From: Pseudocitrobacter corydidari | Lineage (GTDB): Bacteria > Pseudomonadota > Gammaproteobacteria > Enterobacterales > Enterobacteriaceae | NCBI RefSeq assembly: GCF_021172065.1 | Contig: NZ_CP087880.1 | Coordinates: 310,001-374,000 of the forward strand | DNA: 64,000 nt | Reading direction: 5' to 3' | Made by a program: the position numbers and the translations under genes | Notes under the pieces: model-generated | Told to the model about the DNA's origin: nothing | Database searches by the model: none | Seen by the model: only the letters and a program-made list of their open reading frames with translations | Part shown: positions 57,334-64,000 of the stretch, piece after piece | How the letters are laid out: each line of letters begins with the position of its first letter | How positions within the stretch are numbered: position 1 is the stretch's first letter

Positions 57334-58145
57334 TGTCGGAAGTGCAGCAACAGCCCGTCTATAAAATTGCGCTGGGCATTGAGTATGACGGCAGCAAATA
57401 TTATGGCTGGCAGCGTCAGAATGAAGTACGCAGCGTGCAGGAGAAGCTGGAAAAGGCGCTCACGCAGGTGGCTAATGAACCGATTACCGTGTTTTGCGCT
57501 GGCCGCACCGATTCCGGCGTACACGGTACCGGGCAGGTAGTGCATTTTGAAACCACCGCCGATCGCAAAGACGCGGCGTGGACATTGGGTGTAAATGCGA
57601 ATTTACCTGGTGACATTGCCGTGCGTTGGGTGAAACATGTGCCGGAAGATTTTCATGCACGTTTTAGCGCCACGGCTCGCCGTTATCGCTACATCATCTA
57701 CAATCATCGGTTGCGTCCGGCGGTGATGAGCCAGGGGGTGACCCACTATCATCAACCGCTGGATGAAGCACGGATGCACCGTGCCGCCCAGTGTTTGCTG
57801 GGCGAGAACGATTTCACTTCGTTCCGCGCGGTGCAGTGCCAGTCACGCACGCCGTGGCGCAACATTATGCATATTAATGTTGCTCGCTATGGCGCGTATG
57901 TGGTGGTGGATATCAAAGCGAATGCCTTTGTGCATCATATGGTAAGGAATATCGTCGGCAGCTTGATGGAAGTCGGCGCCCAAAACCAGCCAGAGAGCTG
58001 GATTGCTGAGTTGTTAGCCGCAAAAGACAGAACGCTGGCGGCAGCAACGGCGAAAGCGGAAGGTCTGTATCTGGTTTCTGTTGATTACCCGGAACGTTTT
58101 GACCTGCCGCGCGTACCCATGGGGCCGCTATTTTTAGCGGACTGA
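57333..58145 (+). CDS. truA: tRNA pseudouridine(38-40) synthase
   Basis: TruA makes pseudouridine at positions 38-40 of the anticodon arm. The catalytic D60 is in [18 protein letters not shown]. The N-terminal [13 protein letters not shown] and the RNA-binding [18 protein letters not shown] are typical. Length is 270 residues, as in E. coli. It overlaps usg by one base and is followed after 28 bp by dedA. Confidence 0.96.
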   Translation: MSEVQQQPVYKIALGIEYDGSKYYGWQRQNEVRSVQEKLEKALTQVANEPITVFCAGRTDSGVHGTGQVVHFETTADRKDAAWTLGVNANLPGDIAVRWVKHVPEDFHARFSATARRYRYIIYNHRLRPAVMSQGVTHYHQPLDEARMHRAAQCLLGENDFTSFRAVQCQSRTPWRNIMHINVARYGAYVVVDIKANAFVHHMVRNIVGSLMEVGAQNQPESWIAELLAAKDRTLAAATAKAEGLYLVSVDYPERFDLPRVPMGPLFLAD

Positions 58146-58173
58146 GAGCAGTTCACAAAGGCTGAAGACAATT

Positions 58174-58833
58174 ATGGATCTGATTCACTTTCTCATTGAT
58201 TTTATTCTACATATTGATGTGCATCTGGCAGAGCTCGTCGCGCAATACGGCGTGTGGGTTTATGCCATTCTGTTTTTAATTCTCTTTTGTGAAACAGGCC
58301 TGGTTGTTACGCCGTTTTTACCGGGGGATTCCCTGCTGTTCGTCGCCGGGGCACTGGCTTCGCTGGGCACCAACGACATCAACGTGCATCTGATGGTTGT
58401 GTTGATGTTGATCGCGGCGATAGCGGGCGATGCGGTGAACTACACCATTGGACGACTGTTTGGCGAGAAACTATTCAGTAACCCGAACTCGAAAATTTTC
58501 CGCCGCAGCTACCTGGATAAAACGCACCAGTTTTACGAAAAACACGGCGGAAAAACGATTATTCTGGCGCGATTCGTACCGATTGTGCGCACCTTCGCAC
58601 CGTTTGTCGCCGGGATGGGGCACATGTCCTACCGTCATTTCGCAGCCTATAACGTGATTGGCGCGGTGCTGTGGGTACTGCTGTTCACCTATGCAGGCTA
58701 CTTCTTTGGCACGATTCCGATGATTCAGGATAATCTTAAGTTATTGATTGTCGGCATTATTGTGGTCTCAATTTTGCCGGGAATTATCGAGATTGTGCGC
58801 CATCGTCGCGCGGCGGCAAAACAAGCGAAGTAA
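58174..58833 (+). CDS. dedA: DedA-family membrane protein
   Basis: The 219-residue inner membrane protein belongs to the DedA/VTT superfamily, linked to undecaprenyl-phosphate and phospholipid flipping and to membrane potential. It has the family pieces [20 protein letters not shown] and the motif [20 protein letters not shown], with conserved arginines and proline. About five helices are predicted. It follows truA in the same direction and is separated from accD by 153 bp, which should hold the accD promoter. Confidence 0.93.
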   Translation: MDLIHFLIDFILHIDVHLAELVAQYGVWVYAILFLILFCETGLVVTPFLPGDSLLFVAGALASLGTNDINVHLMVVLMLIAAIAGDAVNYTIGRLFGEKLFSNPNSKIFRRSYLDKTHQFYEKHGGKTIILARFVPIVRTFAPFVAGMGHMSYRHFAAYNVIGAVLWVLLFTYAGYFFGTIPMIQDNLKLLIVGIIVVSILPGIIEIVRHRRAAAKQAK

Positions 58834-58986
58834 GCGCGAATTCGCGGTTCGACCACTTTTTTGTCCAAAGTTTCGGGCTGTTATGTTTTAATGTGCAACA
58901 TTCATGGTCTGTAAGGGGCAAAAATGGCATTATGCGCCCCTTATGACAAAACTGGCATCGACCAGGTTCAGGCAGAAAGGTTATCA

Positions 58987-59901
58987 ATGAGCTGGATTGA
59001 ACGAATTAAAAGCAACATCACCCCTACACGCAAAGCGAGCATTCCTGAGGGTGTATGGACCAAGTGCGACAGCTGCGGGCAGGTTCTGTACCGCGCCGAG
59101 CTGGAGCGTAACCTGGAGGTTTGCCCTAAGTGTGACCACCACATGCGTATGTCAGCGCGTAATCGCCTGCATAGCCTGCTGGATGAAGGATCGCTGGTGG
59201 AACTGGGAAGCGAGCTTGAGCCCAAAGACGTGCTGAAGTTCCGTGACTCCAAAAAATACAAAGACCGTCTGGCGTCTGCTCAGAAAGAAACGGGCGAGAA
59301 AGATGCGCTGGTGGTCATGAAAGGCACGCTGCACGAAATGCCAGTAGTGGCTGCGGCATTCGAATTCGCCTTTATGGGCGGTTCGATGGGCTCCGTGGTC
59401 GGCGCGCGTTTTGTCCGTGCGGTTGAGCAGGCACTGGAAGATAACTGCCCGCTGATTTGCTTCTCCGCATCCGGCGGCGCGCGTATGCAGGAAGCGCTGA
59501 TGTCGCTGATGCAGATGGCGAAAACCTCTGCGGCGCTGGCGAAAATGCAGGAACGTGGTCTGCCGTATATCTCCGTTCTGACCGACCCGACCATGGGCGG
59601 CGTATCGGCGAGCTTCGCGATGCTGGGCGACCTGAACATCGCAGAACCGAAAGCGCTGATCGGCTTTGCCGGCCCGCGCGTAATCGAACAAACCGTTCGT
59701 GAAAAACTGCCGCCGGGATTCCAGCGCAGTGAGTTCCTGATTGAGAAAGGTGCAATCGATATGATTGTTCGTCGCCCTGAAATGCGCCTGAAACTGGCGA
59801 GCATCCTGGCGAAGCTCATGAATCTTCCGGCGCCACATCCGGATGAAGCCCACGAAAGTGTGGTGGTACCGCCGGTACCGGATCAGGAACCAGAGGCCTG
59901 A
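58987..59901 (+). CDS. accD: Acetyl-CoA carboxylase carboxyltransferase subunit beta
   Basis: AccD is the beta subunit of the carboxyltransferase that makes malonyl-CoA. The N-terminal C4 zinc finger is [11 protein letters not shown] with VCPKCDHHM, and the crotonase-like core includes [19 protein letters not shown] and [16 protein letters not shown]. The frame extends to 58924, but the ATG at 58987 ([10 protein letters not shown]) gives 304 residues, the E. coli length, with AAAGG upstream. A terminator follows before folC. Confidence 0.96.
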   Translation: MSWIERIKSNITPTRKASIPEGVWTKCDSCGQVLYRAELERNLEVCPKCDHHMRMSARNRLHSLLDEGSLVELGSELEPKDVLKFRDSKKYKDRLASAQKETGEKDALVVMKGTLHEMPVVAAAFEFAFMGGSMGSVVGARFVRAVEQALEDNCPLICFSASGGARMQEALMSLMQMAKTSAALAKMQERGLPYISVLTDPTMGGVSASFAMLGDLNIAEPKALIGFAGPRVIEQTVREKLPPGFQRSEFLIEKGAIDMIVRRPEMRLKLASILAKLMNLPAPHPDEAHESVVVPPVPDQEPEA

Positions 59902-59907
59902 TAATGC

Positions 59908-59939
59908 AAAGGGCAGGGCCAGACGGCGCTGCCCTTTTT
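59908..59939 (+). terminator. Terminator after accD
   Basis: AAAGGGCAG pairs with CTGCCCTTT around an inner GGCC..GGCG stem, then TTTTG. It lies just before the folC start region, so folC may depend on read-through or its own promoter. Confidence 0.78.
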
Positions 59940-59973
59940 GCTTCTCATCACCGTTAAAGAAATCGCGGGCACC

Positions 59974-61242
59974 ATGGACAACAAACTTATTCCTCAGGCC
60001 ACGTCGCCCCTGGCTACGTGGCTTTCTTATCTGGAACACCTCCACAGCAAAACCATCGACCTCGGTCTGGAACGCGTGGGCGAGGTGGCTGCCCGGCTGA
60101 ACGTGCAGAAGCCAGCGCCATTTGTCTTTACCGTTGCCGGAACTAACGGCAAAGGGACCACCTGTCGGACGCTGGAAGCGATGCTGACTGCGGCGGGCTA
60201 CAAGGTGGGTGTTTACAGTTCTCCGCACCTGGTGCGTTATACCGAACGCGTACGCGTGCAGGGCGCGGAACTCGCAGAAAGCGCGCATACGGCGTCGTTT
60301 GCCGCCATCGAGCAGGCGCGTGGCGATATCTCGTTGAGCTATTTCGAATACGGTACGCTGTCGGCGCTGTGGTTATTTAAACAGGCCGCGCTGGATGTGG
60401 TGATTCTGGAAGTTGGGCTGGGCGGACGACTGGATGCGACGAATCTGGTTGATCCGGACGTGGCGGTCATTACCAGCATCGCGCTGGATCACACCGACTG
60501 GCTGGGGCCGGATCGCGAAAGTATTGGCCGTGAAAAAGCCGGTATCTTCCGCGCCGGGCGTCCGGCCGTTGTGGGTGAGCCGGATATGCCAACAACGATC
60601 GCTGATGTGGCGCGTGAAAAAGGCGCACAGTTGTTACAACGCGATATTGCCTGGCAGTATGGCGTGGACGCAGAAAGCTGGTGGTTTAGCGATGCGACAG
60701 GCCGCCTGAATGCGCTGCCCCTGCCGCAGGTGCCGCAGCCGAACGCCGCCACTGCGCTGGCGGCACTGCGCGCCAGCGGTCTTAACGTCACTGAGCAGGC
60801 GATTCGCGAAGGCATCGCCAGTGCGATTCTGCCGGGACGCTTCCAGACAATCCAGACCTCGCCGCGCGTGATTCTGGACGTCGCGCATAACCCGCATGCC
60901 GCCGCGTATCTCGCCGGGCGTCTCAAATCTGAGCCGCTGACCGGGCGCGTTCTGGCGGTTATTGGTATGCTGCATGATAAGGATATCGCCGGTACGCTGG
61001 CGTGTCTGGAAGGTATTGTCGATAGCTGGTATTGTGCGCCTTTAGAAGGGCCGCGCGGGGCCACCGCTGAAGAGCTGGTGAAACACTTACGCGCAGGAAC
61101 CGTCTACGCCAGTGTGGCGCAGGCGTGGCACGCGGCGATGGCCGATGCCGGGCCAGAAGATACGGTGCTGGTGTGTGGTTCATTCCACACGGTAGCGCAT
61201 GTAATGGAAGAGTTAGACGCGGGGAGAACCGGTGGCAAGTAA
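59974..61242 (+). CDS. folC: Dihydrofolate/folylpolyglutamate synthase
   Basis: FolC adds glutamate to dihydropteroate and to folates. The Mur-ligase ATP site is FTVAGTNGKGTTCRTLEAML, and the second signature LDVVILEVGLGGRLDATN is intact. The C-terminal domain has DVAHNPHAAAYLAGR. The frame opens at 59938, but the ATG at 59974 (MDNKLIPQATSPLATWLSYL) matches the E. coli N-terminus and gives 422 residues. dedD starts with a GTG inside its last codons, an 11-bp overlap. Confidence 0.95.
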   Translation: MDNKLIPQATSPLATWLSYLEHLHSKTIDLGLERVGEVAARLNVQKPAPFVFTVAGTNGKGTTCRTLEAMLTAAGYKVGVYSSPHLVRYTERVRVQGAELAESAHTASFAAIEQARGDISLSYFEYGTLSALWLFKQAALDVVILEVGLGGRLDATNLVDPDVAVITSIALDHTDWLGPDRESIGREKAGIFRAGRPAVVGEPDMPTTIADVAREKGAQLLQRDIAWQYGVDAESWWFSDATGRLNALPLPQVPQPNAATALAALRASGLNVTEQAIREGIASAILPGRFQTIQTSPRVILDVAHNPHAAAYLAGRLKSEPLTGRVLAVIGMLHDKDIAGTLACLEGIVDSWYCAPLEGPRGATAEELVKHLRAGTVYASVAQAWHAAMADAGPEDTVLVCGSFHTVAHVMEELDAGRTGGK

Positions 61243-61933
61243 GTTTCAGAACCGCTTAGTCGGGACAATTGTGCTGGTAGCGCTGGGCGTCATCGTGCTG
61301 CCAGGGCTGCTCGACGGGCAGAAAAAACACTACCAGGATGAGTTTGCCGCGATCCCATTGGTGCCAAAACCGGGCGACCGGGATGAGCCCGATATGCTGC
61401 CGACGGCGACGCAGGCGCTGCCAGCTCAGCCGCCGGAAGGCGCGGCGGAAGAGGTGAGGGCGGGCGATGCGGCAGCACCGTCGCTCGATCCGGGGCGTTT
61501 TGCTGCGGCAAACAATAACGGCATCGATCCTGCGCCGGTGCAGGTGGAACAACCGAAGCCAAAACCCAAGCCGGTTGAGCCGCCGAAACCGAAGCCGCAG
61601 CCAACGCGTGATGTTGCCAGCGAGCAGATCGCCGCCGCGACCGAAACGCCGCCAGCCAAACCGACGCCAGCTGAAAAACCGGCCCCGGAAGGGAAGGCGT
61701 ACGTTGTTCAGCTTGGCGCACTGAAAAACGCCGATAAAGTTAACGAGATTGTCGCGTCGCTTCGCGGTGCTGGCTATCGCGTATACACGTCGCCTTCCAC
61801 GCCGGTTCAGGGTAAAATTACCCGCATCCTGGTGGGGCCTGATGCGTCGAAAGATAAACTGAAAGGCTCGCTTGGCGAGCTTAAGCAGATCTCCGGGCTG
61901 AGCGGGGTGGTGATGGGGTATTCGCCGAATTAA
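61232..61933 (+). CDS. dedD: Cell division SPOR protein DedD
   Basis: DedD is a single-pass inner membrane protein of the divisome. It has an N-terminal anchor (LVGTIVLVALGVIVLPGLL), a long proline- and lysine-rich periplasmic linker (KPKPKPVEPPKPKPQPTRD) and a C-terminal SPOR domain (from about residue 155, KAYVVQLGALKNADKVNEIV) that binds denuded glycan strands at the septum. The start is a GTG within folC. Length is 233 residues, slightly longer than E. coli through the linker. Confidence 0.94.
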   Translation: MASKFQNRLVGTIVLVALGVIVLPGLLDGQKKHYQDEFAAIPLVPKPGDRDEPDMLPTATQALPAQPPEGAAEEVRAGDAAAPSLDPGRFAAANNNGIDPAPVQVEQPKPKPKPVEPPKPKPQPTRDVASEQIAAATETPPAKPTPAEKPAPEGKAYVVQLGALKNADKVNEIVASLRGAGYRVYTSPSTPVQGKITRILVGPDASKDKLKGSLGELKQISGLSGVVMGYSPN

Positions 61934-61960
61934 AGGCGACCTGACCCCTCCATAAGCGAT

Positions 61961-61990
61961 GGCGTTGAACATTTTTTCAGCGCCTTTTTT
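61961..61990 (+). terminator. Terminator after dedD
   Basis: GGCGTTGA (61961-61968) pairs with TCAGCGCC (61977-61984), with one G-T pair, followed by a run of six T. Confidence 0.8.
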
Positions 61991-62015
61991 ATTTTCGCAG
62001 GGAAAGGAAATCCCT

Positions 62016-62031
62016 ACGCAAACGTTTTCTT
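62016..62031 (+). promoter_or_regulatory. PurR box of the cvpA-purF operon
   Basis: ACGCAAACGTTTTCTT matches the PurR consensus ACGCAAACGTTTNCNT and lies about 57 bp before the cvpA translation start, as in E. coli. It predicts repression by PurR with hypoxanthine or guanine. Confidence 0.88.
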
Positions 62032-62087
62032 TTTCTGTTAGAATGCGCCCCGAACCGGATGACAGGGCGTAGCATCGTGGGACACAT

Positions 62088-62576
62088 ATGGTCTGGATTG
62101 ATTACGCCATTATCGCGGTAATAGGTTTTTCCTGTCTGGTTAGCCTTATCCGTGGCTTTGTTCGTGAAGCGTTATCGCTGGTGACATGGGGCTGTGCCTT
62201 CTTTGTCGCGAGTCATTACTACACTTACCTGTCCGTCTGGTTCACGGGCTTTGATGATGAACTGGTTCGCAACGGGATTGCTATCGCGGTACTGTTTATC
62301 GCGACGCTTATCGTCGGCGCTATCGTTAACTACGTTATCGGTCAACTGGTGGAAAAAACCGGTTTGTCGGGAACGGACAGAGTGTTGGGCATCTGCTTTG
62401 GTGCGCTGCGCGGGGTATTAATCGTCGCCGCCATTCTGTTCTTCCTCGATACCTTTACCGGCGTGGCGAAAAGCGAAGACTGGCATAAATCGCAGCTTAT
62501 CCCGCAGTTCAGTTTCATCATCAGATGGTTCTTTGACTATCTGCAAAGCTCGTCAAGTTTCTTGCCCAGGACATAA
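62088..62576 (+). CDS. cvpA: Colicin V production membrane protein CvpA
   Basis: A 162-residue inner membrane protein with four predicted helices (starting VWIDYAIIAVIGFSCLVSLI; then FVREALSLVTWGCAFFVAS). It was first noted as needed for colicin V export, and later linked to envelope stress and bile resistance. Its molecular role is not settled. The C-terminus SSSFLPRT is soluble. It is the first gene of the PurR-controlled cvpA-purF operon. Confidence 0.95.
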   Translation: MVWIDYAIIAVIGFSCLVSLIRGFVREALSLVTWGCAFFVASHYYTYLSVWFTGFDDELVRNGIAIAVLFIATLIVGAIVNYVIGQLVEKTGLSGTDRVLGICFGALRGVLIVAAILFFLDTFTGVAKSEDWHKSQLIPQFSFIIRWFFDYLQSSSSFLPRT

Positions 62577-62609
62577 GTCCTGAGATGTGGCTTAACGAGG
62601 AAAAGACGT

Positions 62610-64000
62610 ATGTGCGGTATTGTCGGTATCGCCGGTGTTATGCCGGTCAACCAGTCGATTTATGATGCGTTAACGGTGCTGCAGCATCGTGGACAGGATG
62701 CCGCGGGCATCATCACCATTGATGCGAACAACTGCTTCCGTTTACGCAAGGCAAACGGGCTGGTCAGCGATGTCTTTGAAGCTCGCCATATGCAGCGTAT
62801 GCAGGGCAACATGGGGATTGGCCACGTGCGCTACCCAACCGCTGGCAGCTCCAGCGCGTCTGAGGCGCAGCCTTTCTACGTCAACTCCCCGTATGGCATT
62901 ACGCTTGCCCATAACGGCAACCTGACCAACGCGCACGAACTGCGTCAAAAATTGTTCGAAGAGAAGCGCCGCCACATCAACACCACCTCTGATTCCGAGA
63001 TCCTGCTGAATATCTTCGCCAGCGAACTCGACAACTTCCGCCATTATCCGCTGGAAGCCGATAACATCTTCGCCGCGATTGCCGCGACTAATCGCCAAAT
63101 CCGTGGCGCTTACGCCTGCGTGGCGATGATTATCGGTCACGGTATGGTCGCCTTCCGCGATCCGAACGGTATCCGTCCGCTGGTGCTGGGCAAACGCGAT
63201 ATTGGCGATGGCCGCACCGAGTATATGGTTGCTTCCGAAAGCGTGGCGCTCGATACCCTGGGCTTTGAGTTCCTGCGCGATGTCGCGCCGGGCGAAGCGG
63301 TGTACATCACCGAGAAGGGTCAGCTCTTCACCCGCCAGTGCGCGGACAACCCGGTCAGCAACCCGTGTCTGTTCGAGTACGTCTATTTCGCGCGTCCGGA
63401 CTCCTTTATCGACAAGATCTCCGTTTACAGCGCGCGTGTGAATATGGGCACCAAACTCGGTGAAAAGATTGCCCGCGAGTGGGAAGATCTGGACATCGAT
63501 GTGGTGATCCCGATTCCGGAAACCTCCTGCGATATCGCGCTGGAAATCGCGCGTATTCTGGGTAAACCGTACCGTCAGGGCTTCGTGAAAAACCGCTACG
63601 TTGGCCGTACCTTTATCATGCCGGGCCAGCAACTGCGTCGTAAATCCGTTCGCCGTAAGCTGAACGCTAACCGTGCCGAGTTCCGCGATAAAAACGTCCT
63701 GCTGGTTGATGACTCCATTGTGCGCGGCACCACCTCAGAGCAGATTATCGAGATGGCGCGTGAAGCAGGGGCGAAGAAGGTATATCTGGCGTCAGCGGCA
63801 CCGGAAATTCGCTTCCCGAACGTTTATGGAATCGACATGCCAACCGCCACCGAACTGATTGCTCACGGTCGTGAAGTTGACGAAATCCGTCAGATAATCG
63901 GCGCAGATGGTCTTATCTTCCAGGATCTGGACGATCTGATCGACGCGGTACGCGCGGAAAACCCGGATATCCAGCAGTTTGAATGTTCGGTGTTTAACGG
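62610..64000 (+). CDS. purF: Amidophosphoribosyltransferase, 5' part (3' end outside window)
   Basis: PurF makes 5-phosphoribosylamine from PRPP and glutamine, the first step of purine synthesis. The N-terminal Ntn-hydrolase domain starts [10 protein letters not shown], with C2 becoming the catalytic residue after Met removal. HRGQDAAGI and GHVRYPTAG are typical. The C-terminal domain has the PRPP motif [17 protein letters not shown]. Codons for 463 of about 505 residues are inside the window. AACGAGGAAAAG precedes the ATG, 33 bp after cvpA. Confidence 0.97.
   Translation, partial: MCGIVGIAGVMPVNQSIYDALTVLQHRGQDAAGIITIDANNCFRLRKANGLVSDVFEARHMQRMQGNMGIGHVRYPTAGSSSASEAQPFYVNSPYGITLAHNGNLTNAHELRQKLFEEKRRHINTTSDSEILLNIFASELDNFRHYPLEADNIFAAIAATNRQIRGAYACVAMIIGHGMVAFRDPNGIRPLVLGKRDIGDGRTEYMVASESVALDTLGFEFLRDVAPGEAVYITEKGQLFTRQCADNPVSNPCLFEYVYFARPDSFIDKISVYSARVNMGTKLGEKIAREWEDLDIDVVIPIPETSCDIALEIARILGKPYRQGFVKNRYVGRTFIMPGQQLRRKSVRRKLNANRAEFRDKNVLLVDDSIVRGTTSEQIIEMAREAGAKKVYLASAAPEIRFPNVYGIDMPTATELIAHGREVDEIRQIIGADGLIFQDLDDLIDAVRAENPDIQQFECSVFN

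Noticed and set aside
59152-60288. 378-residue open frame antisense to accD and folC
   Set aside because: It is a mirror of conserved coding sequence on the other strand; its composition (Arg, His, Gln rich) is that of a shadow frame.

Overview
The window reads as a chromosomal segment of an enterobacterium. From about 32.9 kb to the end it follows the Escherichia/Salmonella core order argW-yfdC-mlaA-fadL-yfcZ-fadIJ-sixA-smrB-prmB-aroC-mepA-yfcA-epmC-yfcL-mnmC-fabB-yfcJ-flk-pdxB-usg-truA-dedA-accD-folC-dedD-cvpA-purF, with proteins close to the E. coli ones over their full length. Base composition, REP/BIME repeats in the gaps, and a pgt phosphoglycerate locus as in Salmonella point to the Enterobacter/Lelliottia/Kosakonia part of the family. 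Species cannot be fixed from the sequence alone.

Layout. 1-2.0 kb: the end of a sensor histidine kinase and a DipZ-type membrane thiol-disulfide protein. 2.0-3.9 kb: a 69-bp tandem repeat block, a small exported protein of unknown function, yjdI-yjdJ and an unknown 81-residue protein. 4.1-11.5 kb: complete arnBCADTEF operon (4-amino-4-deoxy-L-arabinose modification of lipid A, polymyxin resistance) behind a PmrA box. 11.6-11.9 kb: three BIME units of about 110 bp. 11.8-23.8 kb: an aromatic catabolic island consisting of a divergent MFS transporter, a MarR regulator and the gene series iacH-A-B-I-C-D-E-F-G, a metabolite:H+ symporter and catA. This is the indole-3-acetic acid (auxin) degradation cluster, with ring cleavage of the catechol product built in. 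23.9-26.3 kb: a membrane PQQ-dependent dehydrogenase of the glucose/quinate/shikimate family, convergent with catA. 26.6-32.9 kb: pgtP and the divergent pgtCBA regulators. 32.9-64 kb: the core backbone, interrupted once between yfcJ and flk by a GntR regulator and an orphan PTS EIIC.

How it works together. The iac genes look like one transcript: most junctions are under 25 bp or overlap, each with its own Shine-Dalgarno sequence. It holds a flavin monooxygenase (IacA) with its flavin reductase (IacG), a Rieske dioxygenase (IacCD) with its reductase (IacF), an SDR (IacE), an amidase-family protein (IacH), two small proteins (IacB, IacI), uptake and CatA. No catB or catC is present, so the muconate must be handled elsewhere. 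A strong inverted repeat before iacH is a candidate IacR operator. In the backbone, FadR-like sites precede fadL, fadI and fabB, a FabR palindrome precedes fabB, and a PurR box precedes cvpA-purF.

The most notable items are the iac-catA island in an enterobacterial chromosome, REP-derived DNA that supplies the end of a transporter gene, PgtA with a degenerate ATPase domain, the orphan EIIC/GntR insertion, and an inverted repeat over the argW promoter at an apparently empty integration site.
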